This document shows positions 42,562-51,460 of a stretch of DNA of 64,000 bases, one piece after another; the stretch's first letter is position 1, and each line of letters opens with the position of its first letter. Origin of the DNA: Streptomyces zingiberis (GTDB lineage Bacteria > Actinomycetota > Actinomycetes > Streptomycetales > Streptomycetaceae); the NCBI RefSeq assembly GCF_012034935.1, contig NZ_JAATEN010000005.1, positions 310,001 to 374,000 on the forward strand. The letters run 5' to 3'. The notes beneath the pieces are model-generated. The model was not told the DNA's origin. It made no database searches and saw nothing but the letters and a program-made list of their open reading frames with translations. A program made the position numbers and the translations under genes.

Positions 42562-43569
42562 ATGTCCCGCACCCGTCCCCGGCTGTTCGCCGCGGCCGCC
42601 GGAACCGCGGCGGCCCTGCTGCTCACCGCGTGCGGCGGCTCCGGCACGGCGGCCGGCGGCCCCTGGAAGCCGTCCAAGCCGATCGAGTACGTCGCCCCGG
42701 CGAACACCGGCGGCGGCTGGGACACCCTGGCCCGCTCCACCGCCCGGATCCTGGAGGAGGACGACCTCGTGGACCGGCCGATGCGGGTGGTGAACAAGCC
42801 CGGCGCCGGTGGCGCCATCGGCTGGGCGTACGTCGCCAACCACGCGAAGGACCCGCACAAGCTCTTCGTCACCAGCCCGCCCATCCTGCTCGTCCCGATG
42901 GCCGGCGAGTCCGACCACTCGCACCGCGACTTCACGCCGATCGCCCGGCTGATGAGCGAGCCGCTCGCCTACGTGGTCAAGAACAACTCCCCGATCAAGG
43001 ACTTCGGTGACCTCGCCGACCGGCTGAAGGCCGACCCGAAGAAGGTGAGCGTGGCCGGCGGTTCCGGTCCGGGCAGCCTGGACCACGTCGGTCTGGCGGG
43101 CGCCGTGCAGGCGGCGGGTGCCGACCCCTCGAAGGTGAAGTACGTGCCCTTCGACGGCGGCGGCGAGGCGATCACCGGGCTGCTCGGCGGCCATGTCGAC
43201 GTGGCGGTGGCGGGCGCCTCCGAGGCGCAGGGCCTGTCCAAGTCCGGGGACGTCCGGGTGCTGGCCGTCTCCTCCGGGGAGCGGGTGAAGACGCTGCCGG
43301 ACGCGCCCACCCTCGTGGAGAGCGGTGTGGACTACGAGTTCGACGTCTGGCGCGGGGTCATGGGACCCGCGGGCCTGACGGACGAGCAGGTGGCGTACTA
43401 CGAGAAGGCCTTCGCCGAGATGGTGAAGCAGGACAGCTGGAAGAAGGAGCGCGACCGGTTCGGCTGGACGGACGCCTGGATGAACAGCGGCGAGTTCGGC
43501 GAGTTCCTCAACGACCAGGAGAAGGAACTCGGCGAGATCCTCTCCAGCGTCGGCCTCAAGAAGAAGTGA
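42562..43569 (+). CDS. tctC: Tripartite tricarboxylate transporter substrate-binding lipoprotein
   Basis: 335 residues. The signal peptide ends in the lipobox LLTAC, so the mature protein is a lipoprotein outside the membrane. Bug/TctC family marks are PIEYVAPANTGGGWDTLARSTARIL, VVNKPGAGGAIGWAYVANH, VAGGSGPGSLDHVG, FDGGGEAITGLLGGHVDVAVAG and LPDAPTLVESGVDYEFDVWRGVMGPAG. It captures a carboxylate for TctAB. ATG 42562 has CTGGAGGAAC upstream. The tctB start overlaps its stop. Confidence 0.95.
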   Translation: MSRTRPRLFAAAAGTAAALLLTACGGSGTAAGGPWKPSKPIEYVAPANTGGGWDTLARSTARILEEDDLVDRPMRVVNKPGAGGAIGWAYVANHAKDPHKLFVTSPPILLVPMAGESDHSHRDFTPIARLMSEPLAYVVKNNSPIKDFGDLADRLKADPKKVSVAGGSGPGSLDHVGLAGAVQAAGADPSKVKYVPFDGGGEAITGLLGGHVDVAVAGASEAQGLSKSGDVRVLAVSSGERVKTLPDAPTLVESGVDYEFDVWRGVMGPAGLTDEQVAYYEKAFAEMVKQDSWKKERDRFGWTDAWMNSGEFGEFLNDQEKELGEILSSVGLKKK

Positions 43570-44228
43570 CGGCGGGTTCGACGATGCGTCACTTCCGTTA
43601 TCCCCAGCGCGCCGTGGCCGCGGCGCTCGGGGTGCTGGCCCTGGGCTACACCCTGATGGCCTTCGGCATCCCGGACTTCCAGGCGGTCGAGGTGCCGGTC
43701 CAGCCCGGGACGCTCCCCCGCGTTCTCGGCCTCCTGCTCCTCGCCCTGGCCGTGGCGCTGTTCTTCCAGTCGGCCGGGGAGGAGGAGCCGGAGGCGGAAA
43801 GCCCGGCACCGGCCCTCGCGGCGGCGAAGACCCCGCCGGGGCCGGCGGCCCAGGACTCTTCCGCGCAGGCCGCGTCCGCCGGCGATGGCGCCGGTGCGGC
43901 CGGTGCGGCCGGTGCCGCGGCGGGCGCGTCCGCCGCCGGCGGTGCCGCGTCCGCCGCGCCGGAGCGGCCCACGACGATGGGCCGGCTCGCCGACGACCGG
44001 CTGGAACTGCTGGCCCTGCTCGGCGCGATGTGCCTCTACGTCGCGCTCTTCGTCCCCCTCGGCTTCGTCCTGTCCACCGCGCTGTACGTGGCCGGGACGG
44101 CCTGGTACCTCGGCAGCCGGCGGCACTGGGTCAACGTCCTGGTCGGCGCGGGGCTGGCCCTGGGCCTGTACCTCGGCATGTCCCAGGGCCTCGACGTCGC
44201 CCTGCCGACCGGGCCCCTGCCCTTCTGA
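43566..44228 (+). CDS. tctB: Tripartite tricarboxylate transporter small membrane subunit
   Basis: 220 residues with four predicted helices: one pair before residue ~70 and another after ~135. Between them lie ~65 Ala/Gly/Pro-rich residues, longer than the usual TctB loop. The family is recognised by position and topology (LYVALFVPLGFVLSTALYVAG, then VLVGAGLALGLYLGMSQGLDVALPTGPL). GTG 43566 overlaps the tctC stop (GTGA); ATG 43584 is an alternative. Confidence 0.9.
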   Translation: MTAGSTMRHFRYPQRAVAAALGVLALGYTLMAFGIPDFQAVEVPVQPGTLPRVLGLLLLALAVALFFQSAGEEEPEAESPAPALAAAKTPPGPAAQDSSAQAASAGDGAGAAGAAGAAAGASAAGGAASAAPERPTTMGRLADDRLELLALLGAMCLYVALFVPLGFVLSTALYVAGTAWYLGSRRHWVNVLVGAGLALGLYLGMSQGLDVALPTGPLPF

Positions 44229-44243
44229 CCCCCGGGATCCCCC

Positions 44244-46055
44244 ATGGACACCTTCGACCAGTTGCTCTACGGGTTCGGGGTCGCGCTCTCCCCCGAGAAC
44301 CTGCTCTTCGTCTTCCTCGGCTGCCTCCTCGGCACCGTCATCGGGATGCTGCCGGGCCTCGGCCCGATCAGCGCGATCTCCCTGATGATCCCGATCGCCT
44401 TCACCCTCGACCCCGCCTCGGCCATCATCCTGCTGGCCGGCGTCTACTACGGGGCCATCTTCGGCGGCTCCACCTCCTCCATCCTGCTCAACGCGCCAGG
44501 CGTGGCGGGCACGGTGGCCACCTCGTTCGACGGCTATCCGATGGCCCGCAAGGGGGCGGCGGGCAAAGCGCTCGCGATCGCCGCCTTCGCCTCGTTCACC
44601 GGCGGCACCGTGGGCGTCATCGGGCTGATGCTGATCGCACCCTCGCTCTCCGCGCTGACCGTCAGCTTCGGCCCGGCCGAGTACTTCGGGCTGATGGTGC
44701 TCGGGCTCACGGCCGTCGTCTCCCTCTCCGGGCAGAACCTCACCAAGGGGCTCATCTCCGCCACCGTGGGTGTGATGATCGCCCTGGTCGGCATCGACTC
44801 CCAGACGTCCACCCTCCGCTTCACCTTCGGGCGGCCGGAGCTGTACGAGGGCGTGCAGTTCCTCATCGTGGCGCTCGGCGTGTTCGCGCTCGCCGAGGTC
44901 TTCGTGATGATCCTGCGGCGTGGCCGGGGCACCACCGGCGGGCAGCTCAGCTCGCTGCGGCTGAACCGGCGCGAGGTCCGCACGATGAGCGGCCCCACCG
45001 CCCGGGGCTCCGTGCTGGGCTTCTTCGTCGGGGTGCTGCCCGGGGCGGGCGCCACCGTGGCGTCGTTCCTGTCGTACTCCTTCGAGAAGCGGATCGCCAA
45101 GGACGGCAACACCTTCGGCAAGGGCAACATCAAGGGTGTCGCCGCGCCGGAGTCCGCCAACAACTCGGCGGCCGTCGGTTCCTTCGTCCCGCTGATGACG
45201 CTCGGCGTGCCGGGTTCCGGCACCACCGCGGTGCTGCTCGGCGCCCTGCTGGTGCTGGGTGTGCAGCCGGGTCCGCTGATGCTGGAGGAGCGGCCGGAGA
45301 TCTTCTGGGGCGTGGTCGCCAGCATGTACATCGGCAACCTCGTCCTGCTGATCCTCAACCTCCCGCTGATCCCGCTCTTCGCCAAGGTGCTCAAGACCCC
45401 GCAGGCACTGCTGCTGCCGCTGATCGTGGTCTTCTGCGTGGTCGGTGTGTACGGGCACAGCTTCAACGTCTTCGACCTCTGGCTGCTGGTCGGGTTCGGC
45501 GTGCTCGGCTTCCTGATGCGGAGCAACGGCTTCCCCGCGGCGCCGCTGATCCTCGGGCTGATCCTGGGCGGCCTCATGGAACGCTCCATGCGGCAGGCCC
45601 TTCAGATCTCCTCGGGCGACTACTCGACCTTCCTCACCAAGCCGATCTCCGCCACGCTGCTGGCCGTGGCGGCGCTGTCGCTGCTGGGCTCGGTGCTCGG
45701 CCCCTGGCGCCGCCGCCGCGCGGCGGCCCGGGAGCGGGCCGGCGGCGGGGGCGAGGGTCCCTCCGGGGGCACGGGCGCGGCGCCCGGCGCGGACGGTCCC
45801 GGTGACGGGCCGGCCGGCGAGGGCGAGCCCGGTGCCGGGCCGGCCGGCCCCGCGGAGCGCCCCGCCGGGCCGTCCGGCGACGGTGGGGACGCCGGGGAGC
45901 CGCGGCCCCTCGGCCCGGACGGAGGATCCACCGGCGCCGGGGAGAAGGTCCCGGCAGGCCACCCGGGCGGTTCCGGACCTGGTCGGAGCGGTCCTCCGGG
46001 TGCTTCCATGGGCGGCGACGGCACCCCGGGCGGCGAGAGGCACCAGGACGGATGA
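44244..46055 (+). CDS. tctA: Tripartite tricarboxylate transporter large permease
   Basis: 603 residues with about 12 membrane helices in the first ~490. TctA marks are GMLPGLGPISAISLMIPIAF, LLAGVYYGAIFGGSTSSILLNAPG, LPGAGATVASFLSYSFEKR, GVAAPESANNSAAVGSFVPLMTLGVPGSGTTAVLLGAL and LRSNGFPAAPLILGLILGGLMERSMRQAL-like segment. The last ~110 residues are a Gly/Pro/Asp-rich cytoplasmic tail not found in typical TctA. It is the ion-coupled transport subunit. The next gene overlaps its stop (ATGA). Confidence 0.95.
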   Translation: MDTFDQLLYGFGVALSPENLLFVFLGCLLGTVIGMLPGLGPISAISLMIPIAFTLDPASAIILLAGVYYGAIFGGSTSSILLNAPGVAGTVATSFDGYPMARKGAAGKALAIAAFASFTGGTVGVIGLMLIAPSLSALTVSFGPAEYFGLMVLGLTAVVSLSGQNLTKGLISATVGVMIALVGIDSQTSTLRFTFGRPELYEGVQFLIVALGVFALAEVFVMILRRGRGTTGGQLSSLRLNRREVRTMSGPTARGSVLGFFVGVLPGAGATVASFLSYSFEKRIAKDGNTFGKGNIKGVAAPESANNSAAVGSFVPLMTLGVPGSGTTAVLLGALLVLGVQPGPLMLEERPEIFWGVVASMYIGNLVLLILNLPLIPLFAKVLKTPQALLLPLIVVFCVVGVYGHSFNVFDLWLLVGFGVLGFLMRSNGFPAAPLILGLILGGLMERSMRQALQISSGDYSTFLTKPISATLLAVAALSLLGSVLGPWRRRRAAARERAGGGGEGPSGGTGAAPGADGPGDGPAGEGEPGAGPAGPAERPAGPSGDGGDAGEPRPLGPDGGSTGAGEKVPAGHPGGSGPGRSGPPGASMGGDGTPGGERHQDG

Positions 46056-47245
46056 CCGCGGACGGCGGATCGCGCCCGGCGCGGCGGCAGGTCGCCGCCG
46101 CGCTGGCCGCGGTCTGCCTGACGCCCGTCGCGAGCTGCGCCCCGGGGCCCGTCCCGCGGGCGCCGCTCCGCGTCATGGTGCCCGGCCCGGCCGGCGGCGG
46201 GTACGACATCACGGCCCGCACCCTCGCGGTGCTGCTGCGCGAGACCGGCCTCTCCCCCGAGGCGGAGGTCTTCAACCTCGCCGGCTCGTCCGGCACCGTG
46301 GCGCTGACCCGGCTCGTCCACGAGACCGGCAACGAGCGGCTGCTGCTGATGATGGGCCTGGGCCTGGTCGGCCGGGTCCTCTCGGAGGGCGCCCCGTACG
46401 GCGTCGCCGAGGCCACGCCGCTGGCCCGGCTGATCGACGAGCCCGAGACGGTGGTGGTGCGGGCCGACTCCCCGTACCGGACCTTCGGCGAACTGGTCCG
46501 GGCCTGGCGGCAGGGCCCGGAGGCGGCCACGCCGTCCGCCGGTTCCGGGAAGTCCGGGGACTCCGGGGACTCCGGGGACTCCGGGAAGTCCGGGAAGTCC
46601 GGGGACTCCGGCAGCTCCGGGGGCCTGGTCGCCGGGGTGGGGTCGGGACGCGGGGGCCCCGACCACCTGGCGCTGATGCTGATCGCCGAGACCGTCGGAC
46701 TGGCGCCCGCCGATGTCGCGTTCGACCGCTTCGACGGCGGCGGCAGGCTGCTGGCCCCCGTGCTCGACCGCCGGGTGGACTTCGCCCTGACCGGGATCAG
46801 CGAGTACCGGCACGCCGTCGCCGCCGGCCGGCTCCGGGTGCTCGCCGTGACCGGGCCCCGGCGGGTCAGCGGGGTGGACGCGCCCACCCTGCGCGAGGCC
46901 GGTTACCCCCTGGAGGTCGTCAACTGGCGCGGTGTCCTGGCCCCGCCGGGGATCTCCCGGCGGGACCGGGCCGCCCTGGTGCGGATGCTGGACCGGCTGC
47001 GGGCGACCCCGCAGTGGCGGCGCGCCCTGCGGGAGAACAACTGGTCGGACGCCTTCCTGACGGGCGACCGGTTCGCCGCGTTCCTGGCGTCGGAGGACCG
47101 CCGGGTCGGCGCGCATCTCGACCGGCTGGGCCTGGGCGGCCGGGACCAGGCCCCCACCGGCCCGCGGCCGGGAGCGGACGGCTCCGGAAACCCGGCCGTC
47201 CCCTCCGCCGCCCGTCCCGGGACCGGGGGCGGCGTACCGCCGTGA
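46052..47245 (+). CDS. Second TctC-like substrate-binding lipoprotein with a repetitive insert
   Basis: 397 residues. The signal peptide has a lipobox-like VASC. The TctC fold is seen in LRVMVPGPAGGGYDITARTLAVLL, FNLAGSSGTVALTRLVHE, LARLIDEPETVVVRADSPYRTFGEL, FDRFDGGGRLLAPVLDRRVDFALTG and VDAPTLREAGYPLEVVNWRGVLAPPG. Between about residues 160 and 193 an insert of SGDSGDSGDSGKSGKSG type interrupts the fold at a surface loop. It is translationally coupled to tctA, so the system has two different binding proteins for one permease. Confidence 0.88.
   Translation: MTADGGSRPARRQVAAALAAVCLTPVASCAPGPVPRAPLRVMVPGPAGGGYDITARTLAVLLRETGLSPEAEVFNLAGSSGTVALTRLVHETGNERLLLMMGLGLVGRVLSEGAPYGVAEATPLARLIDEPETVVVRADSPYRTFGELVRAWRQGPEAATPSAGSGKSGDSGDSGDSGKSGKSGDSGSSGGLVAGVGSGRGGPDHLALMLIAETVGLAPADVAFDRFDGGGRLLAPVLDRRVDFALTGISEYRHAVAAGRLRVLAVTGPRRVSGVDAPTLREAGYPLEVVNWRGVLAPPGISRRDRAALVRMLDRLRATPQWRRALRENNWSDAFLTGDRFAAFLASEDRRVGAHLDRLGLGGRDQAPTGPRPGADGSGNPAVPSAARPGTGGGVPP
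46542..46624 (+). repeat. 9-bp tandem repeat in the second TctC-like gene
   Basis: About nine in-frame units of GACTCCGGG or AAGTCCGGG encode alternating DSG and KSG triplets. Confidence 0.9.
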
Positions 47246-47251
47246 GCCCGC

Positions 47252-47271
47252 GCCGGGGCCCCCGCCCCGGC
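47252..47271. terminator. Terminator between tctCBA and the GMC oxidoreductase gene
   Basis: The 8-bp perfect arms GCCGGGGC and GCCCCGGC enclose a CCCC loop, six bases after the last tct-operon stop and 16 bases before the end of the converging gene. Confidence 0.65.
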
Positions 47272-47287
47272 CGCGCCCGGTCCCGTC

Positions 47288-49282
47288 TCAGCGGGCCTTC
47301 GGGGGCACCGGCGGCACGGGCAGCACCACCGGGAGCCGCAGCTCGGCGAAGGCGCCCGCCGGGACGGCCGGGGAGCGCGGCGCCACCGCGGGCAGCCGCC
47401 GGTACGCCTCGCCCTGCGCGGGGCGGGGGTCGGCCTCCCCCCGGTTGGGCCAGAGCGACATGGCCCGCTCCGCCTGCGCCGTGATCGTCAGCGACGGGTT
47501 GACGCCCAGGTTCGCGGAGACCGCCGAACCGTCCACGACATGGATGCCCGGGTGCCCGTGGAGCCGGTGGTACGGGTCGATGACGCCCTGCCCGGCGTCC
47601 TCGCCGATCGGGCAGCCGCCGAGGAAGTGGGCGGTGAGCGGGGCGCCGATCACCTCGCCGATGTTGGTGCCCGGGTGACCGCCGATGTCCTCCGCGATGT
47701 GGCGCGCCGCCTCGGCGCCCTCCGGGAGGAACACCGGATTGGGCGCGCCGTGCCCCTGCCGCGCGGTGAGCAGCCCCTTCCCCGGCCCCTTCGGCCGGCG
47801 GTACGTGGTCAGCGAGTTGTCGAGGGACTGCATGACCAGCCCGATGATCGTCCGCTCGGACCAGCGGCGGGCGGAGAGCGAGCGGAGCAGCAGCACGGGG
47901 TGGCGCAGGCAGTGCAGGGTGTGCGCGAGCACCCGGGGCAGCCGGGAGCCGTGCGGCACCTGGAGGGTGGTCAGCAGGCTCATCGCGTTGGATCCCTTGC
48001 CGTACCGCACCGGCTCGATGTGGGTGTCGGCGTCCGGGTGGACGGAGGACGTGATCGCCACGCCCCGGGTGAAGTCGGGCTCCACGCCGTACTTCTCGCG
48101 GTACCAGGAGGGGGTGGTCATGGCGCCGACCAGGGCCTCGGAGTTGGTGCGGGTGAGGGTCCCCAGCCGCGGTGAGATCCGCTCCAGCCGGCCCTCGTCG
48201 CGCATGGTGTGGAGCAGGGTCTGGGTGCCGTAGGTGCCGGCGGCGAGCACCACCTGCCGGGCGCGGAGCACCGTGCCCTGCGCGCGGCGCCGGCGGCGGC
48301 GCCCGGCGGTGGGGACGGTGGAGACGGCGTAACCGCCGGCACCGTCCTCGGTGACGGCGGTGACCGTCGTCATGGGGTGGACGACGGCACCGCCCCGCTC
48401 GGCGAGGTACAGGTAGTTCTCGGTGAGGGTGTTCTTGGCCCCGCGGCGGCAGCCCGTCATGCACTCGCCGCACTCGGCGCAGGCCCGGCGGGCGGGACCG
48501 GCGCCGCCGAAGTAGGGGTCGGGCACCTCGGTCCCCGGCGCGACCCGCTCCCCGCGGGCCTCCCCGTCCGCCACGGCGTCCGCGCCGTCGCCGAAGAAGA
48601 CCCCGACGGGGGCGAGATGGAAGGTGTCCCCCACGCCCATCCGCTCGGCGGCGGCCTTCAGATGGACGTCGGAGGGGGTCATGGTGGGGTTGAGCCGTAC
48701 GCCGAGCATCCGCCGCGCCTGCTCGTAGTAGGGCGTCAGCTCCGCCTGCCAGTCGGTGATGTGGCCCCACTGCGGGTCCTCGAAGAAGGGGCGCGGCGGC
48801 ACGTAGAGGGTGTTCGCGTAGTTGAGCGAACCGCCGCCGACACCCGCGCCGGCCAGGATCATCACGTTGTTGAGCAGATGGATCCGCTGGAGGCCGTAGA
48901 GGCCCAGGGCCGGGGCCCAGAGGAACCGCTTCACGTCCCAGGAGGTCTTCGGCAGGGTCTCCCGGGTGAAGCGGCGGCCCGCTTCGAGGACGCCGACCCG
49001 GTACCCCTTCTCGGTCAGGCGCAGGGCGGAGACGGAACCGCCGAAGCCGGAGCCGACGACGATCACGTCGTAGTCATAGTCGTGGCCGCCGTCGCCGTCG
49101 TGGCCGCCTTGGTGGCCGCCTTGGTGGCCGCCTTGGTGGCCGCCGTCGTCATCGGCGATCACGTCACCGCCGGTGGCGTGGCTGTCGCGGCCGGTCCGGC
49201 CGGTCCCGGCGGTCCCGGTGGCCCTGCCGGTCCCGCTCGCGGCGGCTGTTCCGTCGGTGGCTGTCTCGTCGGTGTCGGCCAC
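47288..49282 (-). CDS. GMC-type FAD oxidoreductase, cholesterol-oxidase-like
   Basis: 664 residues. The FAD fold opens with DVIVVGSGFGGSVSALRL near residue 75, preceded by a Thr/Gly-rich tail with three GGHQ repeats and DYDYD. A Cys-rich segment CAECGECMTGCRRGAKN (near residue 265) is typical of this bacterial branch. Later marks are HFLGGCPIGEDAGQGVID and the C-terminal VVDGSAVSANLGVNPSLTITAQAERAM. It should oxidise an alcohol group with FAD; the substrate is unknown. The GTG start at 49282 has GGGAGAG eight bases upstream. The dehydrogenase gene upstream is probably in the same operon. Confidence 0.88.
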   Translation of the reverse strand: MADTDETATDGTAAASGTGRATGTAGTGRTGRDSHATGGDVIADDDGGHQGGHQGGHQGGHDGDGGHDYDYDVIVVGSGFGGSVSALRLTEKGYRVGVLEAGRRFTRETLPKTSWDVKRFLWAPALGLYGLQRIHLLNNVMILAGAGVGGGSLNYANTLYVPPRPFFEDPQWGHITDWQAELTPYYEQARRMLGVRLNPTMTPSDVHLKAAAERMGVGDTFHLAPVGVFFGDGADAVADGEARGERVAPGTEVPDPYFGGAGPARRACAECGECMTGCRRGAKNTLTENYLYLAERGGAVVHPMTTVTAVTEDGAGGYAVSTVPTAGRRRRRRAQGTVLRARQVVLAAGTYGTQTLLHTMRDEGRLERISPRLGTLTRTNSEALVGAMTTPSWYREKYGVEPDFTRGVAITSSVHPDADTHIEPVRYGKGSNAMSLLTTLQVPHGSRLPRVLAHTLHCLRHPVLLLRSLSARRWSERTIIGLVMQSLDNSLTTYRRPKGPGKGLLTARQGHGAPNPVFLPEGAEAARHIAEDIGGHPGTNIGEVIGAPLTAHFLGGCPIGEDAGQGVIDPYHRLHGHPGIHVVDGSAVSANLGVNPSLTITAQAERAMSLWPNRGEADPRPAQGEAYRRLPAVAPRSPAVPAGAFAELRLPVVLPVPPVPPKAR
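49101..49148 (-). repeat. 12-bp tandem repeat encoding GGHQ
   Basis: Three identical 12-bp units plus one variant near the N-terminus of the GMC oxidoreductase encode Gly-Gly-His-Gln blocks, a possible metal-binding tail. Confidence 0.85.
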
Positions 49283-49476
49283 GGTGGCGGCTCTCCCATG
49301 CTGGTCGTCCGGGCCGGCCGGGCCTGGGGAGGGCACGGCCGGGGCCGCCCCGGCCCGCTCGCGCGGTGCCGTCCGGGGCGGTGGGGTGGTCAGGGTCGGG
49401 CGGTGGGGTGTGCGGTGAGGTGGCGGGGCCGGGCGCGGGAGGCGGGGCGTCCGCGCGACCGGCCCCGATCGAGAGG

Positions 49477-51258
49477 TCAGCGGAGCCGGAGCGCCTTCAT
49501 GGCGCGCAGGCCCAGGGAGAGGACGGAGGCGTACTTCTCGTCGCTGAGGCCGAGGGACGGGGCGAGCGGCAGCAGCCGCTGCTGCGCCACGGTCTGCGGC
49601 TCGGTGTACTTGAGGATGCCCTCGGCGCCGTGCCGGCGGCCGAGACCGGAGTCGCCCATGCCGCCCATCGGCGCCTGCACGCTGCCGTACCCGGCGGCGT
49701 ACGCCTCGTTGACGTTGGCCGTGCCGGTGCGCAGCCGCCCGGCCAGGGCCCGGCCGCGGCGTCCGTTCCGCGTCCAGACGCTGGAGTTCAGCCCGTACGG
49801 CGTGGCGTTGGCCCGCTCGACGGCCTCGTCGTCGTCGCGGAAGCGGTACACCGAGACGACCGGCCCGAAGGTCTCCTCGGCACAGACGGCCATGGTGCCG
49901 TCCACCCCGTCGAGGATGGTCGGCTCGTGGAACCAGGGGCCGATGTCCGGGCGGGCCCGGCCCCCGGCGATCACCTCGGCGCCCCGCGCCACCGCGTCCT
50001 CGACGTGCCGGCGGACGGCCTCCAGCTGGCGGGCGGAGGAGAGGGAGCCCATGTCGGCGCCGTAGCCGAGGACGGCGCCGAGCCTCATGGCCCGGGTGCG
50101 GGCGGCGAAGCGGGCCAGGAAGTCCTCGGCCACGGACTCGTGGACCAGCAGCCGTTCGACGGAGATGCAGAGCTGGCCGCTGGAGGAGAAGCAGGCACGG
50201 ACGGCGCCCTCGGCGGCCTTGTCCAGGTCGGCGTCGTCCAGCACCAGCATGGCGTTCTTGCCGCCCAGTTCGAGGGAGCAGCCGATGAGGCGGGTGGCGG
50301 CACCCTGGGCGACGAGGCGGCCGGTGCGGGTGGAGCCGGTGAAGGAGACGTAGTCGGCCTCCTGGACGACGGCCGGCCCGACGACCGGCCCGTCCCCGAT
50401 GACCACCTGCCAGACCCCCTCCGGCAGCCCCGCCTCGATCAGCAGCCGCCGGGTCCACAGCGCGGTGAGCGCCGTCTCGGTGTCGGGCTTCATCACCACG
50501 GCGTTGCCGGCCGCGAAGGCGGGCAGCGCGTCGCCGGCGGAGAGCTCCAGCGGGTAGTTCCACGGCGCGATCTGGCCGACGACCCCGCGCGGGTGGCGCC
50601 GCTCCTCGACCCGGGTGAGCACCGGGAGGGCGCCGGTGTGCCGCCGCGGCTTGAGGTAGGCCCCGGCGCGGCGGCCGTAGTGGCGCGCCGCCATGGCGAC
50701 GACCTGCACCTCCTCGTGGGCGTGGAGGCGGGTCTTGCCGGTCTCCAGCTGGATCAGGTCCAGCACCTCGTCCTGGCGGGCGAGCAGCAGGTCGTGGAAG
50801 CGGAGCAGCACGGCGGCCCGGGCGCGTACCGGGACCCGGGCCCAGGCGCGCTGGGCGTCCCGGGCCCGCTCGAAGGCGGTGGCCACCTCCAGCGGCGTGG
50901 TCTCGGGGAGTTCGGCCAGCCGCTCGCCGGTGAACGGGGTGTGGCTCGCGGTGCGGCCGGAGCCGGCGACGCCCTCGGTGAGCCGGGCGACCAGCTCCGG
51001 GGTGACCACGTCGGCCGGGGTCCGCGCGCCCGGGGGCGCGGTGAGGACCGGGTTGCCGCCGTCCGGGGCCGCGTCCGTGGCTCCGGACGATGCCGCGTCC
51101 GGGGATCCGTCCGGGGCCGCGGGCCCGGCCGGGCCCGCCGGTGCGGCCGGCGCGGACGCGTCCGCGGCGGGGGTCGCGGTGGGCGTTCCGGGGGCCGGGG
51201 CGTCCTCGGCGGGGTGGGGCGCTGCGCTGTGCTGCGAGGTCGCCTGCGTCTCCGTCAT
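49477..51258 (-). CDS. Succinate-semialdehyde dehydrogenase-type aldehyde dehydrogenase
   Basis: 593 residues. An NAD(P)-dependent aldehyde dehydrogenase close to the GabD2 group. Marks are VGQIAPWNYPLELSAGDALPAFAAGN, VSFTGSTRTGRLV, the general base Glu in SLELGGKNAMLVLDDADLDK and the nucleophile in SSSGQLCISVERL, then EETFGPVVSVYRF. The first ~75 residues are an Ala/Pro-rich extension. ATG 51258 was chosen as the first good codon; a shorter start nearer VVTPELV is possible. Together with the downstream GMC oxidoreductase it could turn an alcohol into an acid through the aldehyde, but this pairing is an inference. Confidence 0.92.
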   Translation of the reverse strand: MTETQATSQHSAAPHPAEDAPAPGTPTATPAADASAPAAPAGPAGPAAPDGSPDAASSGATDAAPDGGNPVLTAPPGARTPADVVTPELVARLTEGVAGSGRTASHTPFTGERLAELPETTPLEVATAFERARDAQRAWARVPVRARAAVLLRFHDLLLARQDEVLDLIQLETGKTRLHAHEEVQVVAMAARHYGRRAGAYLKPRRHTGALPVLTRVEERRHPRGVVGQIAPWNYPLELSAGDALPAFAAGNAVVMKPDTETALTALWTRRLLIEAGLPEGVWQVVIGDGPVVGPAVVQEADYVSFTGSTRTGRLVAQGAATRLIGCSLELGGKNAMLVLDDADLDKAAEGAVRACFSSSGQLCISVERLLVHESVAEDFLARFAARTRAMRLGAVLGYGADMGSLSSARQLEAVRRHVEDAVARGAEVIAGGRARPDIGPWFHEPTILDGVDGTMAVCAEETFGPVVSVYRFRDDDEAVERANATPYGLNSSVWTRNGRRGRALAGRLRTGTANVNEAYAAGYGSVQAPMGGMGDSGLGRRHGAEGILKYTEPQTVAQQRLLPLAPSLGLSDEKYASVLSLGLRAMKALRLR

Positions 51259-51460
51259 GCGCCGAGGGTAAGACCAGTCGACCCGTTTGTGTACCCGGCG
51301 GTAACACCGATTTCACGCATCCCGGACCCGGCGGCGTGACGATGCCACCGTTCACTGGCACAAGGCCGCTGGTCAGGTGGTTCTCAAGGAGGGACGGTGA
51401 GGGTGCTGTGTTCCTCGGGGATCCCGGCGGACGGCCACCGGAAACCCGGCGGCCCCGCCC

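Noticed and set aside
47288..51361. A single 1357-codon minus-strand protein
   Set aside because: Only the last 664 codons make a real GMC oxidoreductase; the upstream part is a wrong-frame reading of the aldehyde dehydrogenase gene. The GTG at 49282 with GGGAGAG marks the true start.
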